This document shows, in pieces, positions 31,701 to 40,314 of a stretch of 64,000 bases of DNA (the first letter of the stretch is position 1; every line of letters starts with the position of its first letter). The notes beneath the pieces are model-generated. The model searched no databases. It was not told where the DNA came from and saw only the letters and a program-made list of their open reading frames with translations. The position numbers and the translations under genes are program-made. This DNA comes from Owenia fusiformis. Lineage: Eukaryota > Annelida > Polychaeta > Sabellida > Oweniidae. The stretch spans positions 41,819,366-41,883,365 of the forward strand of contig CAIIXF020000001.1 in the NCBI GenBank assembly GCA_903813345.2. Reading direction: 5' to 3'.

Positions 31701-33722
31701 CATTAAATATTCAAAATTCAGTCAAGGTGATGTCATATTTGAAATCTGCATGTAAAAGTACATCTAGAAATATGGTTTCGAAAATTGTTTATCAACTTTG
31801 AAAATTTATTTTTTTTGAAAATGTGACTTCTTGTTCGGGTTGATTCCCCATAGACCCCATGATACAAAATCACAAAAAGTGAAATATCTTTTCTTGTATT
31901 GGATAGATAACATTTTCCTTTACTGGACATATTTCAGTTTGCATAACTATTAGATACATAAGGGTTATATGAAAATTGAATCATTAAAACAGATGTGATT
32001 TAAGTTTAAGGGAACTTTCTCCTATACCCGCCATGCTATCTGACCCGAACGAGCCACCTGGTGGTGAATCTGGTAACTACCTACTCGCATCTGCGTTATT
32101 CCAATGACGTCACTGATTTCCAAGAAATTGCTTAGACACCATTGAAGATCAAACTTTGAATCTCGGATTATCTTTCTGATTATTGAATAGATTGGATCAT
32201 ATAACTATGCTTGAGGGCTGATGGAAGATCGGAAGCTGAGAAACTGTCATTTTGTCAAAATTCACGCTAGTTTTATCAGAATTTGTTGAAATTTCGTTTG
32301 AGTAATTGTCCGCCATTTTGATCCTATACATTCGCTATGATGTACTCATCGACCAATGAAATTAGCGGATCGTGACCTTTGACTTTGCAATCTCCGGACA
32401 TTTCATTCAGAGTAATTGACTCGTTCGGTAGGCCAATGAAAATTTGTCCCTTCCAAAGTGATGCGAATTAGAGTATTGAATTACATGTACAGCACATAAC
32501 AATTGATGTGCAGCTCCAGATTAAACCAAAATGAATGAACTTTTTCTAATCTTTAGAGATTTTTTGTGTTTCTATTACTTAAAATTAAGCTTTTAGGCGG
32601 TAATATTTTAATCAATGATGCAAGCATAGCTTTTTAAATGAAGTTTATCTTTGTCAGTAATAAACTAAGCTTTATAAGGATGAAATAGGACTATGTAAGC
32701 TTCATGCCTTGTAAGTCGTACTTATTGTAATACCTATACTGTACTCGTACTTCTTATTAAGTGACTATTGCTAAGTATTTGTGGAGTTTTAAGGCAGTTC
32801 TTCAAGTTTCTTAAATACATGCTAAATTGGAGTGAAGAAGCATTGCAAGATATGAACCATGTAGTCAGCTTGATGTTTATTGAACAATTAAGATAATATA
32901 ATATGTCATCTTATACATCATATGTCATTTTATACATTTACATAGCTGCATTTAAAGCTGTATAACTATGCTATCTATCTAGGTTCGTAACTTTATATAC
33001 ATTTATATAAAGCCTCTACATAATATATTAAATATCATATAAATGTCTGTCAAATTGAACATACTTGTAGCATCACTTTTATGGATACACTGTTTACATC
33101 CTTATGATATCATTGACTCCTGTCACTGTTTTAGTTCCTATCATATTTCAGGCTGGAAGTCATATGAAAAAAAAGTTGCAAGTCTGTAGCTATCCACCCA
33201 GACATGACAAATATTTCTACTATTCCCATGAAATACATGTGATTGTAATGCCTCAGAAATGCAGCAAAATGAATTGTAAAATTTTCCGGGTAGTATACAT
33301 TCTGCCATATTCTCCCTAGCATCATCCTCGTGCTTCCCACTTACTGTGCCGCATTTTATCACCTTTCACAAAAATCTAACCCCCTGGTTCTTACTTTTTA
33401 GCACTTTGTGATTTCATTTGTGCCCAAAATGAAATATTTTTATTTTCTAGTCTAGGTGTATGAAGGTGTGATGACTATACCAAGTACTAAATATATAACC
33501 TCATAGTGACTGTTCTTAAAAATTTGTATTACAAACCTGATTTGATTGTTTCAGTATTGTAACCCTGTTTTGATTGTTCCAGTAAATATGTAACCCTGTT
33601 GTGATTGTTCCAGTAAATATATAACCCTGTGCTGTGTGTTTCAGGATGGATTTGCATCCCCAGAAGAGGATGGAGAAGTGCCAGCGGGTGAACAGGGAGT
33701 TGAAGAGGAAGAAACATACTGA
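13754..33722 (+). CDS. MAPRE: Microtubule-associated protein RP/EB family member (EB1-like) with alternative CH exons and alternative tails
   Basis: Exons: 13754-13874, 14314-14352, then either 21538-21644 or 22984-23090, then 25304-25466, 25736-25810, 25957-26060, 26277-26429, then one of four last exons (28596-28649, 30486-30521, 30963-31010, 33645-33722). The common part is 254 residues; full products would be 265-279, close to vertebrate EB1. The calponin-homology domain (about residues 1-125) begins [19 protein letters not shown] and includes [21 protein letters not shown] Gly/Pro/Lys-rich linker follows (exons 4-6). The EBH coiled-coil dimer domain (exon 7) contains [17 protein letters not shown] proteins track growing microtubule ends and recruit SxIP and CAP-Gly partners. 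Which vertebrate paralog it corresponds to cannot be said; invertebrates often have one gene. All junction phases agree. Confidence 0.97.
14353..15309. other. EB1 intron 2, first part, no gene seen
   Basis: AT-rich intron. A GTAGATTCTTTGTTTTGCGT segment at about 14391 recurs inverted near 14800, marking an old foldback. A GGTGGT-rich stretch in the preceding intron (about 14018-14095) resembles 61640-61725 in inverse. No exon-like sequence found. Confidence 0.4.
15310..16330. repeat. Dispersed repeat with (GTCC)n start and tandem TGGCCACCATTTT units
   Basis: It starts TATCCCATCGAACGAAGTTC, then a GTCC/GTAC microsatellite (15359-15397), then several roughly 130 bp units with AAATGGC...CCATTTT and GCGATTTTGTTCATATT. 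It ends near TCGATGGGATTCGCTACGCT. Related copies start at 17820, 23344, 25153 and 48184. The family is common in this window but its class is unknown to me. Confidence 0.65.
16568..17107. mobile_element. 540 bp near-perfect palindromic element with 5 bp duplication ATTAT
   Basis: ATTAT at 16563-16567 and 17108-17112 flank CACTGCTACCCACCTAGTTA and its exact inverse. The arms of about 250 bp remain close to identical, and the central 16810-16865 is also self-complementary. This suggests a recent insertion. No coding. The superfamily is unclear; the CACTG ends recall CACTA-like elements, which usually make 2-4 bp duplications. Confidence 0.8.
17820..17985 (+). repeat. Truncated GTCC-type dispersed repeat
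   Basis: TTATCCCACCAAATGAAGGG, followed by GTCTGTCCG and ATAAATACCGATTGACATAT, matches the start of the repeat at 15310. It is cut short and lies within the decayed transposon. Confidence 0.5.
18327..18843. mobile_element. Mariner-like MITE, second copy, inverse of 8258-8832
   Basis: TA at 18325-18326 and 18844-18845 flank a CAGGATGGTAAAAA end and an inverse TTTTTTGACCACCCTG end. The core is the reverse complement of the core at 8420-8640 and reads [20 protein letters not shown] on the minus strand. It is inserted into the coding remnant of the decayed transposon. Confidence 0.75.
21130..21340. repeat. Two-copy tandem repeat before exon 3a
   Basis: GTCAGTGGAGTATGTGCAGA and GTCAGTAGAGTATGTGCAGA, with flanking GTGTTCACTACA...GAGGG and AATTTATACA, repeat with a period of about 90 bp. 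It begins near an AAACCTGTGTACAGTGAG sequence of the type seen at ends of pogo/Tc1 relatives. Confidence 0.55.
21538..21644 (+). CDS. MAPRE: EB1 alternative exon 3a (CH domain residues 54-89)
   Basis: AG at 21536-21537 and donor GTAAAA bound a 107 nt exon. After joining the last A of exon 2 it encodes 36 residues, including [20 protein letters not shown] and KKMGVDK. It is the more canonical version: it keeps the KLEHE and KMGVDK signatures typical of animal EB proteins. It enters in phase 1 and exits in phase 0, exactly like exon 3b. Confidence 0.92.
21645..22983. other. Intron between EB1 exons 3a and 3b
   Basis: 1339 bp, no exon or recognizable transposon. A GAGTCA-rich stretch (22075-22190) repeats short words. 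The length rules out a steric block as the reason for mutually exclusive use of 3a and 3b. I saw no obvious docking/selector pairing by eye. Confidence 0.4.
22984..23090 (+). CDS. MAPRE: EB1 alternative exon 3b (CH domain residues 54-89)
   Basis: AG at 22982-22983 and donor GTAAGA bound another 107 nt exon. It encodes [20 protein letters not shown] and then ARNKVDK. It is homologous to 3a over its whole length. It differs at the start (STLPM against NCMPV), at residue 66 (N for K) and at residues 83-86 (ARNK for KKMG). It has no stop, no frameshift and good splice sites, so it looks functional rather than a decayed duplicate. Confidence 0.9.
24057..24447. mobile_element. hAT-type MITE, 391 bp, 8 bp duplication GTATACAT
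   Basis: GTATACAT is duplicated at 24049-24056 and 24448-24455. Ends are TAAGGGTCTAACGGT and ACCGTGAGAGTCCTA, imperfectly inverse. The interior contains runs of ACCGAACCGAAACCGAACCG. An 8 bp duplication and this end type fit hAT MITEs. A decayed relative is near 34995-35095. It lies in the intron after exon 3b. Confidence 0.85.
24959..25158. repeat. 50 bp minisatellite, four copies
   Basis: Unit begins GTGTAAATGTATCCCTGTAT and ends TTGTTATCCAA. Copies start at 24959, 25009, 25059 and 25109 with only a few differences. It ends in a TTATCCCACCAAATGTAGTT fragment of the GTCC-type repeat. About 150 bp upstream of exon 4. Confidence 0.9.
26430..28595. other. EB1 last common intron; inverted repeat copy at 27470-27745
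   Basis: AT-rich. 27470-27745 is the reverse complement of 11745-12115 (for example CATTAAAGCAATGACAAAGA). The ORF at 26509-26877 on the minus strand is hydrophobic AT-rich sequence without family resemblance. No additional tail exon was found here. Confidence 0.45.
28596..28649 (+). CDS. MAPRE: EB1 alternative last exon 8a, tail ending EEEEFH
   Basis: The acceptor AG at 28594-28595 leads into [17 protein letters not shown] and TAA. This exon directly continues the ATE codons of exon 7. The tail is acidic as in EB proteins, but a His follows the Phe, so the canonical C-terminal EEY/F is capped. An AATAAA at 29696-29701 could serve its transcript. Confidence 0.85.
   Translation, partial: DGFAPAEDEAAEEEEFH
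29696..29701 (+). promoter_or_regulatory. Candidate polyadenylation signal for tail 8a
   Basis: AATAAA about 1.05 kb after the 8a stop. A second AATAAA is at 29903-29908. Both precede exon 8b, so use of either would commit the transcript to tail 8a. Confidence 0.4.
30486..30521 (+). CDS. MAPRE: EB1 alternative last exon 8b, tail ending GDDDV
   Basis: The acceptor AG at 30484-30485 leads into [11 protein letters not shown] and TAA in the same phase as the other tails. It is the shortest tail and lacks any terminal aromatic residue. The shared DGF start, matching phase and acidic composition support a real exon, but its brevity leaves more room for coincidence than for 8a, 8c and 8d. Confidence 0.6.
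   Translation, partial: DGFVVVGDDDV
30963..31010 (+). CDS. MAPRE: EB1 alternative last exon 8c, canonical tail ending EEY
   Basis: The acceptor (CTACAG) at 30957-30962 leads into [15 protein letters not shown] and TGA. This is the classical EB C-terminus: an acidic tail with terminal EEY, the motif recognized by CAP-Gly domains of p150Glued and CLIP-170. The exon lies 441 bp after 8b. Confidence 0.9.
   Translation, partial: SGFAVPEDEEVFEEY
31665..32096 (+). repeat. Dispersed repeat, copy A of an inverted pair
   Basis: AATAATCTTGATTTACGTCA to GGTAACTACCTACTCGCATC. The reverse complement occurs at 46324-46746. Short inverted ends (AGGTGCGAGTAG and CTACTCGCATCT) suggest a MITE; no target duplication recognized. 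It lies in the EB1 3' region between tails 8c and 8d. Confidence 0.7.
32659..32664 (+). promoter_or_regulatory. Candidate polyadenylation signal for tails 8b/8c
   Basis: AATAAA between exon 8c and exon 8d; ATTAAA words also occur at 31699 and 31983. Sequence-only call. Confidence 0.3.
33541..33644 (+). repeat. 31 bp tandem repeat with acceptor-like sites ending at exon 8d
   Basis: Copies read TTTTGATTGTTTCAGTATTG, TTTTGATTGTTCCAGTAAAT and TTGTGATTGTTCCAGTAAAT, each followed by TAACCCTG. The real exon 8d acceptor TGTGTGTTTCAG occupies the matching position of the next unit. Confidence 0.8.
33645..33722 (+). CDS. MAPRE: EB1 alternative last exon 8d, longest tail ending EEETY
   Basis: The acceptor (GTTTCAG) ending at 33644 leads into [12 protein letters not shown], then a PAGEQG stretch, then VEEEETY and TGA: 25 residues. 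The tail is acidic with a terminal Tyr, but ETY replaces EEY. The exon directly follows a three-copy 31 bp repeat that contains acceptor-like sites. Confidence 0.85.
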   Translation, partial: DGFASPEEDGEVPAGEQGVEEEETY

Positions 33723-33943
33723 ACACAACGAACTGATATGTACACCTGAACTTCACAATATAATGATAATATATATATATATAGACTATATGGCAAGGGT
33801 AGAGCAACAAGGAAACCTGTTTCAATTATATGTGATACACACCTTAACATTTGTCATCATTGTCACACAGACTATAGTCATATTGTTGTGCCATCTTATG
33901 CCATCACTATAGATGGCGATGACTATATGCTGACCTTAATTCG

Positions 33944-33949
33944 AATAAA
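33944..33949 (+). promoter_or_regulatory. Candidate polyadenylation signal for tail 8d
   Basis: AATAAA 220 bp after the 8d stop codon. Further AATAAA words are at 34734 and 34742. Confidence 0.45.
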
Positions 33950-36126
33950 CATAGAAGCCAGTTTGCTGTAGTATTTTCCTGGATTGGAGTGTTTCTTATT
34001 TGCTGGAGTACACTTATTGTTTTCTTTTATTGAACTTTCATCTTTGGAAATGCTTTAGGTAAACAATTGTGTATTTTTCAACACCTCACTTCAAGATTGC
34101 AACATTGAAAACTGTACCTTTATGCTGTGTAGCTTTGATATGCAAGTCTTTATTTATATGTATCATTTAGTTTCTCATTCATTTCTGTCTAATTCTACTC
34201 TCAAAATCAAAAATGTGTTGCCTAAATGCAACCCTAAATATAATGTACATTGTACAAATCCGTGTCATTGAAGTTTGTATATACAGGGTGATCTGAAAAC
34301 TAAAAAGCATGTTTTGTACCACTCTGCAGTTAATATGATATTTTATATTGAACAGTATAAACTAAACTGTATACATAATAATTGTACATAGAGTATGGTT
34401 GCTTATCACACTTTAACAAATAGAGCCTTATGAGTACAGTAAAACCTGTATATCCAAACAACTTTAATCTGAACATCTATCAATGTGTTGTTATTTATTT
34501 GTGAACACTTTTGGTTCCATACAGTAGATTACCATTGTTGAAAACCTCAAAATGCAAACACCTGCCATGAGTCCAAACAATGCCTCAGTGGTGCTGGTAT
34601 TGCCAAATTGCAATCTGGTTTATATTTCATCATTCTAATACCTGGTCCATTTTTGCCTTGCTAAGGAAGGTTGTGATCTCACACTATGGTATTTTGTTAT
34701 ATTTTACTTGTATGAGTAAGGCTCTTCTTGGAAAATAAAGTAATAAAGCTGATAGCCTATCACCAATATGTATTTCACTATTTGTAACTTCATAACATTT
34801 GTACTTTATAACATGTACATGTATATGAAACATGCTAATATTTTATTTATATTGAATTTGTATCATATCCAGTCATTTCACTTATTCTGAACTGAATTGA
34901 TGTATACTAATACACTGTATGTCATTATTTATGTAGGTAGATTTTGAAATGAAAGAATTGATCTTAGGAATGTAGAAATATATCCATATAGTACTAATAG
35001 GGGTCAGACGGTTTCAAAATGTTTGGAATTGTTAATTATGAATTCCTCCGTTTGGTTATGGGTTCTGTTATTCGGTTCTTATTGCACTATTATATTCTGC
35101 TATGAATCTTATCATAAGAATTGTAAAACAAAACTAGCCTGTATTATTGCCAAATTTTTAATCTCATGTTATAGTCTTTGTCTGTTGAAATAATATGTGT
35201 TGGCTGAATCTTATTCTTGACGTTTATATCGTCTCATCCGTTGGTGTTTTTTCTCAACATTCGGAGCAGACATTTTCTTGATCTACGATATTCAAGTGAA
35301 TGAACCATTGGGGCCAATGATGGTTGGAACTCCAAAGTTTCGGTTAACTGCCTGAACCCTTGTACTATCCTTGATAGATAAGTTGTGTTTAGATAAACAA
35401 AAGTAATGTAGACTACTCTAACTGCTTTATATTGTACATTAGTTTTAGTAAAATTTCATCAGGAATTCGGCTATTTCTATGAACGTGATAATATTAGTTG
35501 GGATATTTTTGACATACTAATACACGCATTCATTTTACACGAGACAGTCATGGTGTGAAACCATGAATTGTTTTTCATACAAGGTAAAAAAGGTGGGCTT
35601 CCATCAGTTTTTGTCACAATATCTTTATCATCAATTCTTCCCGCCTGCTTAGCCATCACTAAACGTACATGTAGGTTTTATCACACACAAAATAATGACA
35701 ACAAATGGTCACTAAAATTTTTATGCAAAAATGTAAATATTTGAATATTGAAGTAAAATCTTTATTATGGATTACTGTAAGTTTACCATGGTTATTCTTT
35801 ATATAATATGGTTACCATGGTGACTATTATAGTCAGTTGAATGTGATATCACAGTTGTGTATATCTCTAACATTTAAATTTTCCAATGTTTCTCAAGTAG
35901 CAGTGTTTATAAGTAATGGAATAGAAAGTGCCCCCTCTCAAATGTAAATATATGTAAAGAAAGATGTTGAAATATCTAAAATTGTGTATTCGTTTCAGTT
36001 TTCAGGTTCTTATGTAAAACCTCTTTGTAAAAAACCATTCTGGCAAAATACACAACTGAGTTATATAAATTAGATTGTATGATGTTTTGTTTAATGTATG
36101 ATTTGAAGGACTGGCAATATCAAATT
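33950..36126. other. Intergenic downstream of EB1, no gene seen
   Basis: Contains a solo mariner-type end (CAGGGTGATC at 34286), a CAGTAAAACCTGTATA end at 34437, a decayed hAT MITE fragment (about 34995-35095) and AT-rich filler. No coding signal. Confidence 0.4.
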
Positions 36127-36705
36127 ATCAATGTGCTGCAGTGTTGCACCATTAACTGAAACTATAGCTACTATCCGAGCTATATATCTTACACTAATCC
36201 AGCACTTTTCCAGATAACATCAATGTGCTGCAGTGTTGCACCATAAACTGAAACTATAGCTATTATCCGAGCTAACTATCTTACACTAATCCAGCACTTT
36301 TCCAGATAACATCAATGTGCTGCAGTGTTGCACCATAAACTGAAACTATAGCTACTACTATATCTAGTATCCGAGCTATCTATCTTACACTAATCCAGCA
36401 CTTTTCCAGATAATATCAATGTGCTGCAGTGTGGCACCATAAACTGAAACTATAGCTACTATCTGAGCTATCTATCTTACACTAATCCAGCACTTTTCCA
36501 GATAATATCAATGTGCTGCAGTGTTACACCATAAACTGAAACTATAGCTACTATCCGAGCTATCTACTGTATCTTAGACTAATCCAGCACTTTTCCAGAT
36601 AATATCAATGTGCTGCAGTGTAGCACCATAAACTGAAAATATAGCTATATCGAGTCCCTGCACTAATCTAGCACTTTTCCAGATAATATCAATGTGCTAC
36701 AGTCG
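36127..36705. repeat. About 92 bp minisatellite, six and a fraction copies
   Basis: Units start ATCAATGTGCTGCAGTGT at 36127, 36219, 36311, 36415, 36507, 36604 and (partial) 36688. Periods are 92, 92, 104, 92, 97 and 84. Each ends AATCCAGCACTTTTCCAGAT. Later copies are more diverged. Confidence 0.9.
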
Positions 36706-36997
36706 TACATTTTAGATGTACGTTGTCTTTTCTGCTAATTTGGATCCCATTTCCTAGGATGAGTAACGAAGCGAGGTAAGAAATACCATTGGTTTATCAA
36801 TATTGTGTCAGTTCACCACCAAGTAGATGTATATTTATTCCGTTATTAAGTTGAAAATATGACTATCTCCTTTGAAAGATCTTCAATAACTTCATTATTT
36901 TCTTTTACATCTACCCAACCCGTCAGCAATCTCCAATTTTTGACAGAATCTGACAATGCAAATAACAGCCAAACCACGACTAACGCAACTAAATATA

Positions 36998-37991
36998 CAG
37001 GGTGACTCAAATAAAAAGAACCCTCCAATAATGAAATAACTTATTTAATACCTATGTAATCAACCTCATTTTTCATGTACATTAACTACAATCTATGGAT
37101 GACAATGTGAGACTAAATTCTTTACATAAGATTCAATAGTCTTCTTGTTACGGTTAATAAAAAATATGGCCACTTTTGACAGAAAATGTAAGATTTTCGT
37201 ATCAACCCAAGGGACCTACACATCGTTTGTTTAAACCCAGGTTTAGGTTCTTGTAAAGCTGCATTTTGTGAGTAAAGAGGTTGAGATCATTTTTGAGGAA
37301 GTGTCCCAGCAACCTTTAAGCCATCTTTAGGTATGGTTGCAGCTTGTGAGTTATGTTTTGGAACTACGTTCAATACAATCACACAGTGCTTCAGGGTGTT
37401 CTCATACCCCATTTTAAGAAACTTCCCAAGAACGACGGATAGCTCTTCATTTTTTTTCCATGCAGGTGTTTAAAAGTTCTCTTTTTTCCTCTTCCAACTC
37501 ATTTTTAAATACGACTTTGATATCACATGTCATGCAATGCTCTTGGTTGATCATTCTGCCGTCTTATGATTTCGTGAGAATTTATTCGATGGAATTTCGT
37601 ACAGCGAGGTGTTCTTGCTCAGAAGCCAGGAATTACAGTCATCTATCTTTTACAGGTGTTTTACCAATTTTACCTATTCTTCATTTTTTCAATTAAAATA
37701 TTAAAGGAGACTTTCAGTTGACGTATTCTGTCGTCTGTAATTCCCTTCTAAATTTCTAATAAATCTCAAGAAAGGAATTTGTCAAATTGTCGATTTTCCG
37801 AAAATTGGACACATTCTAAGATCATCCATAATATCACAAATAATCAATGTTGCGAAACACAACCTTTATATTATCACATTATCATCCATAGATTCTAGTT
37901 TATGCACATGGATAATTGGGTTGATAGGATAGGTACGCTTATTTAAGAAATTATTACACTTTAAGAGGGTTTTGTTTTTTGGGCCACCCTG
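36998..37991. mobile_element. Mariner-like element, about 1 kb, CAGGGTG ends
   Basis: TATACAGGGTGACTCAAATA at 36995 pairs with the inverse GGGCCACCCTG ending at 37991. The interior has no intact ORF; frames read on the minus strand are broken and do not give a convincing transposase signature. Confidence 0.6.
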
Positions 37992-39749
37992 TTAGTACAC
38001 ATATAGAGTTTATGCAAAACCACTTTTTACTTTGGATGTTACTACAATAAATACTCGTAGATACAATACGTTGTCGACTCGGTTGTACGTTGTCCTATTA
38101 CAGATCTAACCCTAATTCATTTAAACTTGAAACTAAACTATCATAGTATTACTTCAACTTGATCGAACTTTTGAACCTCTGCACATTCTAGATATAGCAT
38201 AGATGGGATTTGAAAAAGTCATCCTCGACTAGCTAGTATAGATCTCTCTATCAACTTCTTCAGATTATAAAATCCATGAACGTGTAATGTAACGTACAGA
38301 TGTACTGACGCCGAATGGTCAAAGAGGTTGGAACCTAACACCCCATGGTCCCATATTCGTCACCAATTATGCTTAAAGTGTGCGCCTGACCCGGCTACGT
38401 ATAGCACAGAGTTTATACTGGCGGATTAGACTAGTTCATTTTTCATATGTGTGTGAAAGCTTTCTCTTATTTGCGTTTTTTCGTTTAGTACGGTTCTGTT
38501 ATAATTGCCGAGGTCATATAACCGGGATAAAACAATGATTATCGTTGACTGCCCACACACAAAACATACGTTGAGTGAACAGTGTTATTACAAACAACAG
38601 GCTTTAGAATACAAAGCGTAGTGTGATAATAAGCTGTACACTACCACTGCATGTACATATTACTAATTTACTAGGGCTCCCAAAGAGTGGATAGGGAGGT
38701 TGTGTTTGTCACTTTTAAATTTTACATTTCAAAATTGTCATTTTACATGTCATAATTTGTTGGTTTCATTCGTTTAGCAAATCAAAACATTGTAAAATAA
38801 ATTGTCTGTTACGTACAATCAATTTTGTTCAGTTTTGATTAGTTGTCAGAATAAAGTTACGTTCATCTGAATCCATGTATCAAAACAAAAATCCTATTTT
38901 CACTTCAAAATACTTCAGTGAGATGAAGGCTCGGAATTGTCACATGCAATAACTTATTGTCGTATTCGTTATTTAATCTTCTCGATAGTAGCATTTAGTC
39001 GCACATTTGATGCCAGGTCACCTTGTCGCGTACCTCTTGGGGAACCCCACATTTATGTGTTTACTCATGGAAGTAAATTCCCCGGTGTAGCCGAGAGCCA
39101 CAAACTTTTCAACAGGTTCGAAATGACCAATTTCTCTCATATACTCTAAATATTTTATTATTTAGGACCTACAAAGTATTGCTAATAACCATATGTAATT
39201 TCAATAAGGAAACTTATCTGGCTACATATAAATTCAATATCAACACTAGCTGTTCTCTCAACACGTCCTGGCTTACCTTGTGGTGACAAACCCTGGATTT
39301 TCGCTATTTATAGTTTATCAACACCTGGACGCATGCGCATTTTATAGTTTATCGGGCACTTTAAATAAATAATATTATTAAATACTGTTCTGTATACCTT
39401 TGTTGCAAGGATGTGTTCGTTTTACATCACTTGTTATTCATTATAAACCCAAATTAATTTTGAGATAAAGCTATTGGATAGTTTACATATAACATCTCAT
39501 GGGTTTGTGATAACGTACGTGTACAGTGAAGTTGTCAACGTACACCCGGGTAACGTGTATACTAGTAGTTCTTAAAGAGAGAATCAGAGATAGCGAGCAG
39601 GCCCAACAAAAAATTGTTTCAATTTTAGAATATTTCTGGCTCATATAATTCCTTGTCATGTCTATTTTCTAAAAATCCCCAAAGTGCACACTTTATTTCA
39701 GGAAAACTAAAGATTTTTACAATAATGTATTATTTTTCTATAAGAATGG
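37992..39749. other. Intergenic, no gene seen
   Basis: AT-rich, no clear inverted repeats, no splice-bounded coding sequence. The plus-strand ORF at 38937-39149 has no recognizable feature. Confidence 0.35.
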
Positions 39750-39955
39750 TTACCATTCTTATTATTTGGGAGAATTTAAACATTTTTCACCTATTTTTGC
39801 ACTTTGAATCCATAATAACTTCACCAATTTAGAACATATCGTGAATCTTTTGGGAGATATTGTATTTGAGATTGTAAGGAATAGATTGGTAGGTCAATCA
39901 TACATATTGCTTGTAATTTTGTCACCCCTATAGATCTGATTCTGCCTTTAAATAA
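39750..39955 (+). repeat. Dispersed repeat, copy B (partner at 10485-10725)
   Basis: TTATTTGGGAGAATTTAAAC to TAGATCTGATTCTGCCTTTA matches copy A in the same orientation. Confidence 0.6.
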
Positions 39956-40234
39956 TACCCAATACTGAATATTTATTAAATCTTCACCCGTCCTACAGTT
40001 TAGAGAAACATGTTCCCATAAAAATCATCGATACTCTTAAACGACAAGGGAAAATGATCAAAGGAAATGCGAGAATCTTTTAGCCAAATTAAAAAAGTTA
40101 ATTAATTAAAAGTCTTTCCAGGAGAATACGAAATTAAACAGGACATCCTTTATGCATTCATCAGATTAATTTTTCAAAACCTACATCATAGTTTTTGCTT
40201 CAAATCAGTTGACATTGACAACGAAAGATAAAGG

Positions 40235-40238
40235 AAAA
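40235..40238 (-). terminator. RNA polymerase III T-run terminator of the tRNA
   Basis: TTTT on the minus strand, four bases after the end of the tRNA. Confidence 0.8.
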
Positions 40239-40242
40239 CAAT

Positions 40243-40314
40243 TAGCAGAGCAAGGTTTCGATCCTCGGACCTCTGGGTTATGGGCCCAGCACGCTTCCAC
40301 TGCGCCACTCTGCT
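40243..40314 (-). tRNA. Initiator tRNA-Met (anticodon CAT)
   Basis: The minus strand reads AGCAGAGTGGCGCAGTGGAA, continuing to the anticodon arm CTGGG-CCCATAA-CCCAG and the T arm CGAGG-ATCGAAA-CCTTG, closing with CTCTGCT and discriminator A. The three G:C pairs in the anticodon stem, the A at the start of the T loop (ATCGAAA) and A1:U72 are eukaryotic initiator features. One G:U pair in the T stem is tolerable. No intron. A and B boxes are intact, so it is probably functional; a tRNA-derived pseudogene cannot be fully excluded. Confidence 0.95.

Noticed and set aside
36760..36775. Possible fifth EB1 tail exon at CCTAG|GATGAGTAA
   Set aside because: It would encode only two residues before the stop and lacks the DGF or SGF start shared by the other tails.
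37000..37700. Mariner transposase gene inside the 36998-37991 element
   Set aside because: All six frames are broken and I could not find a catalytic D-D-D/E arrangement.
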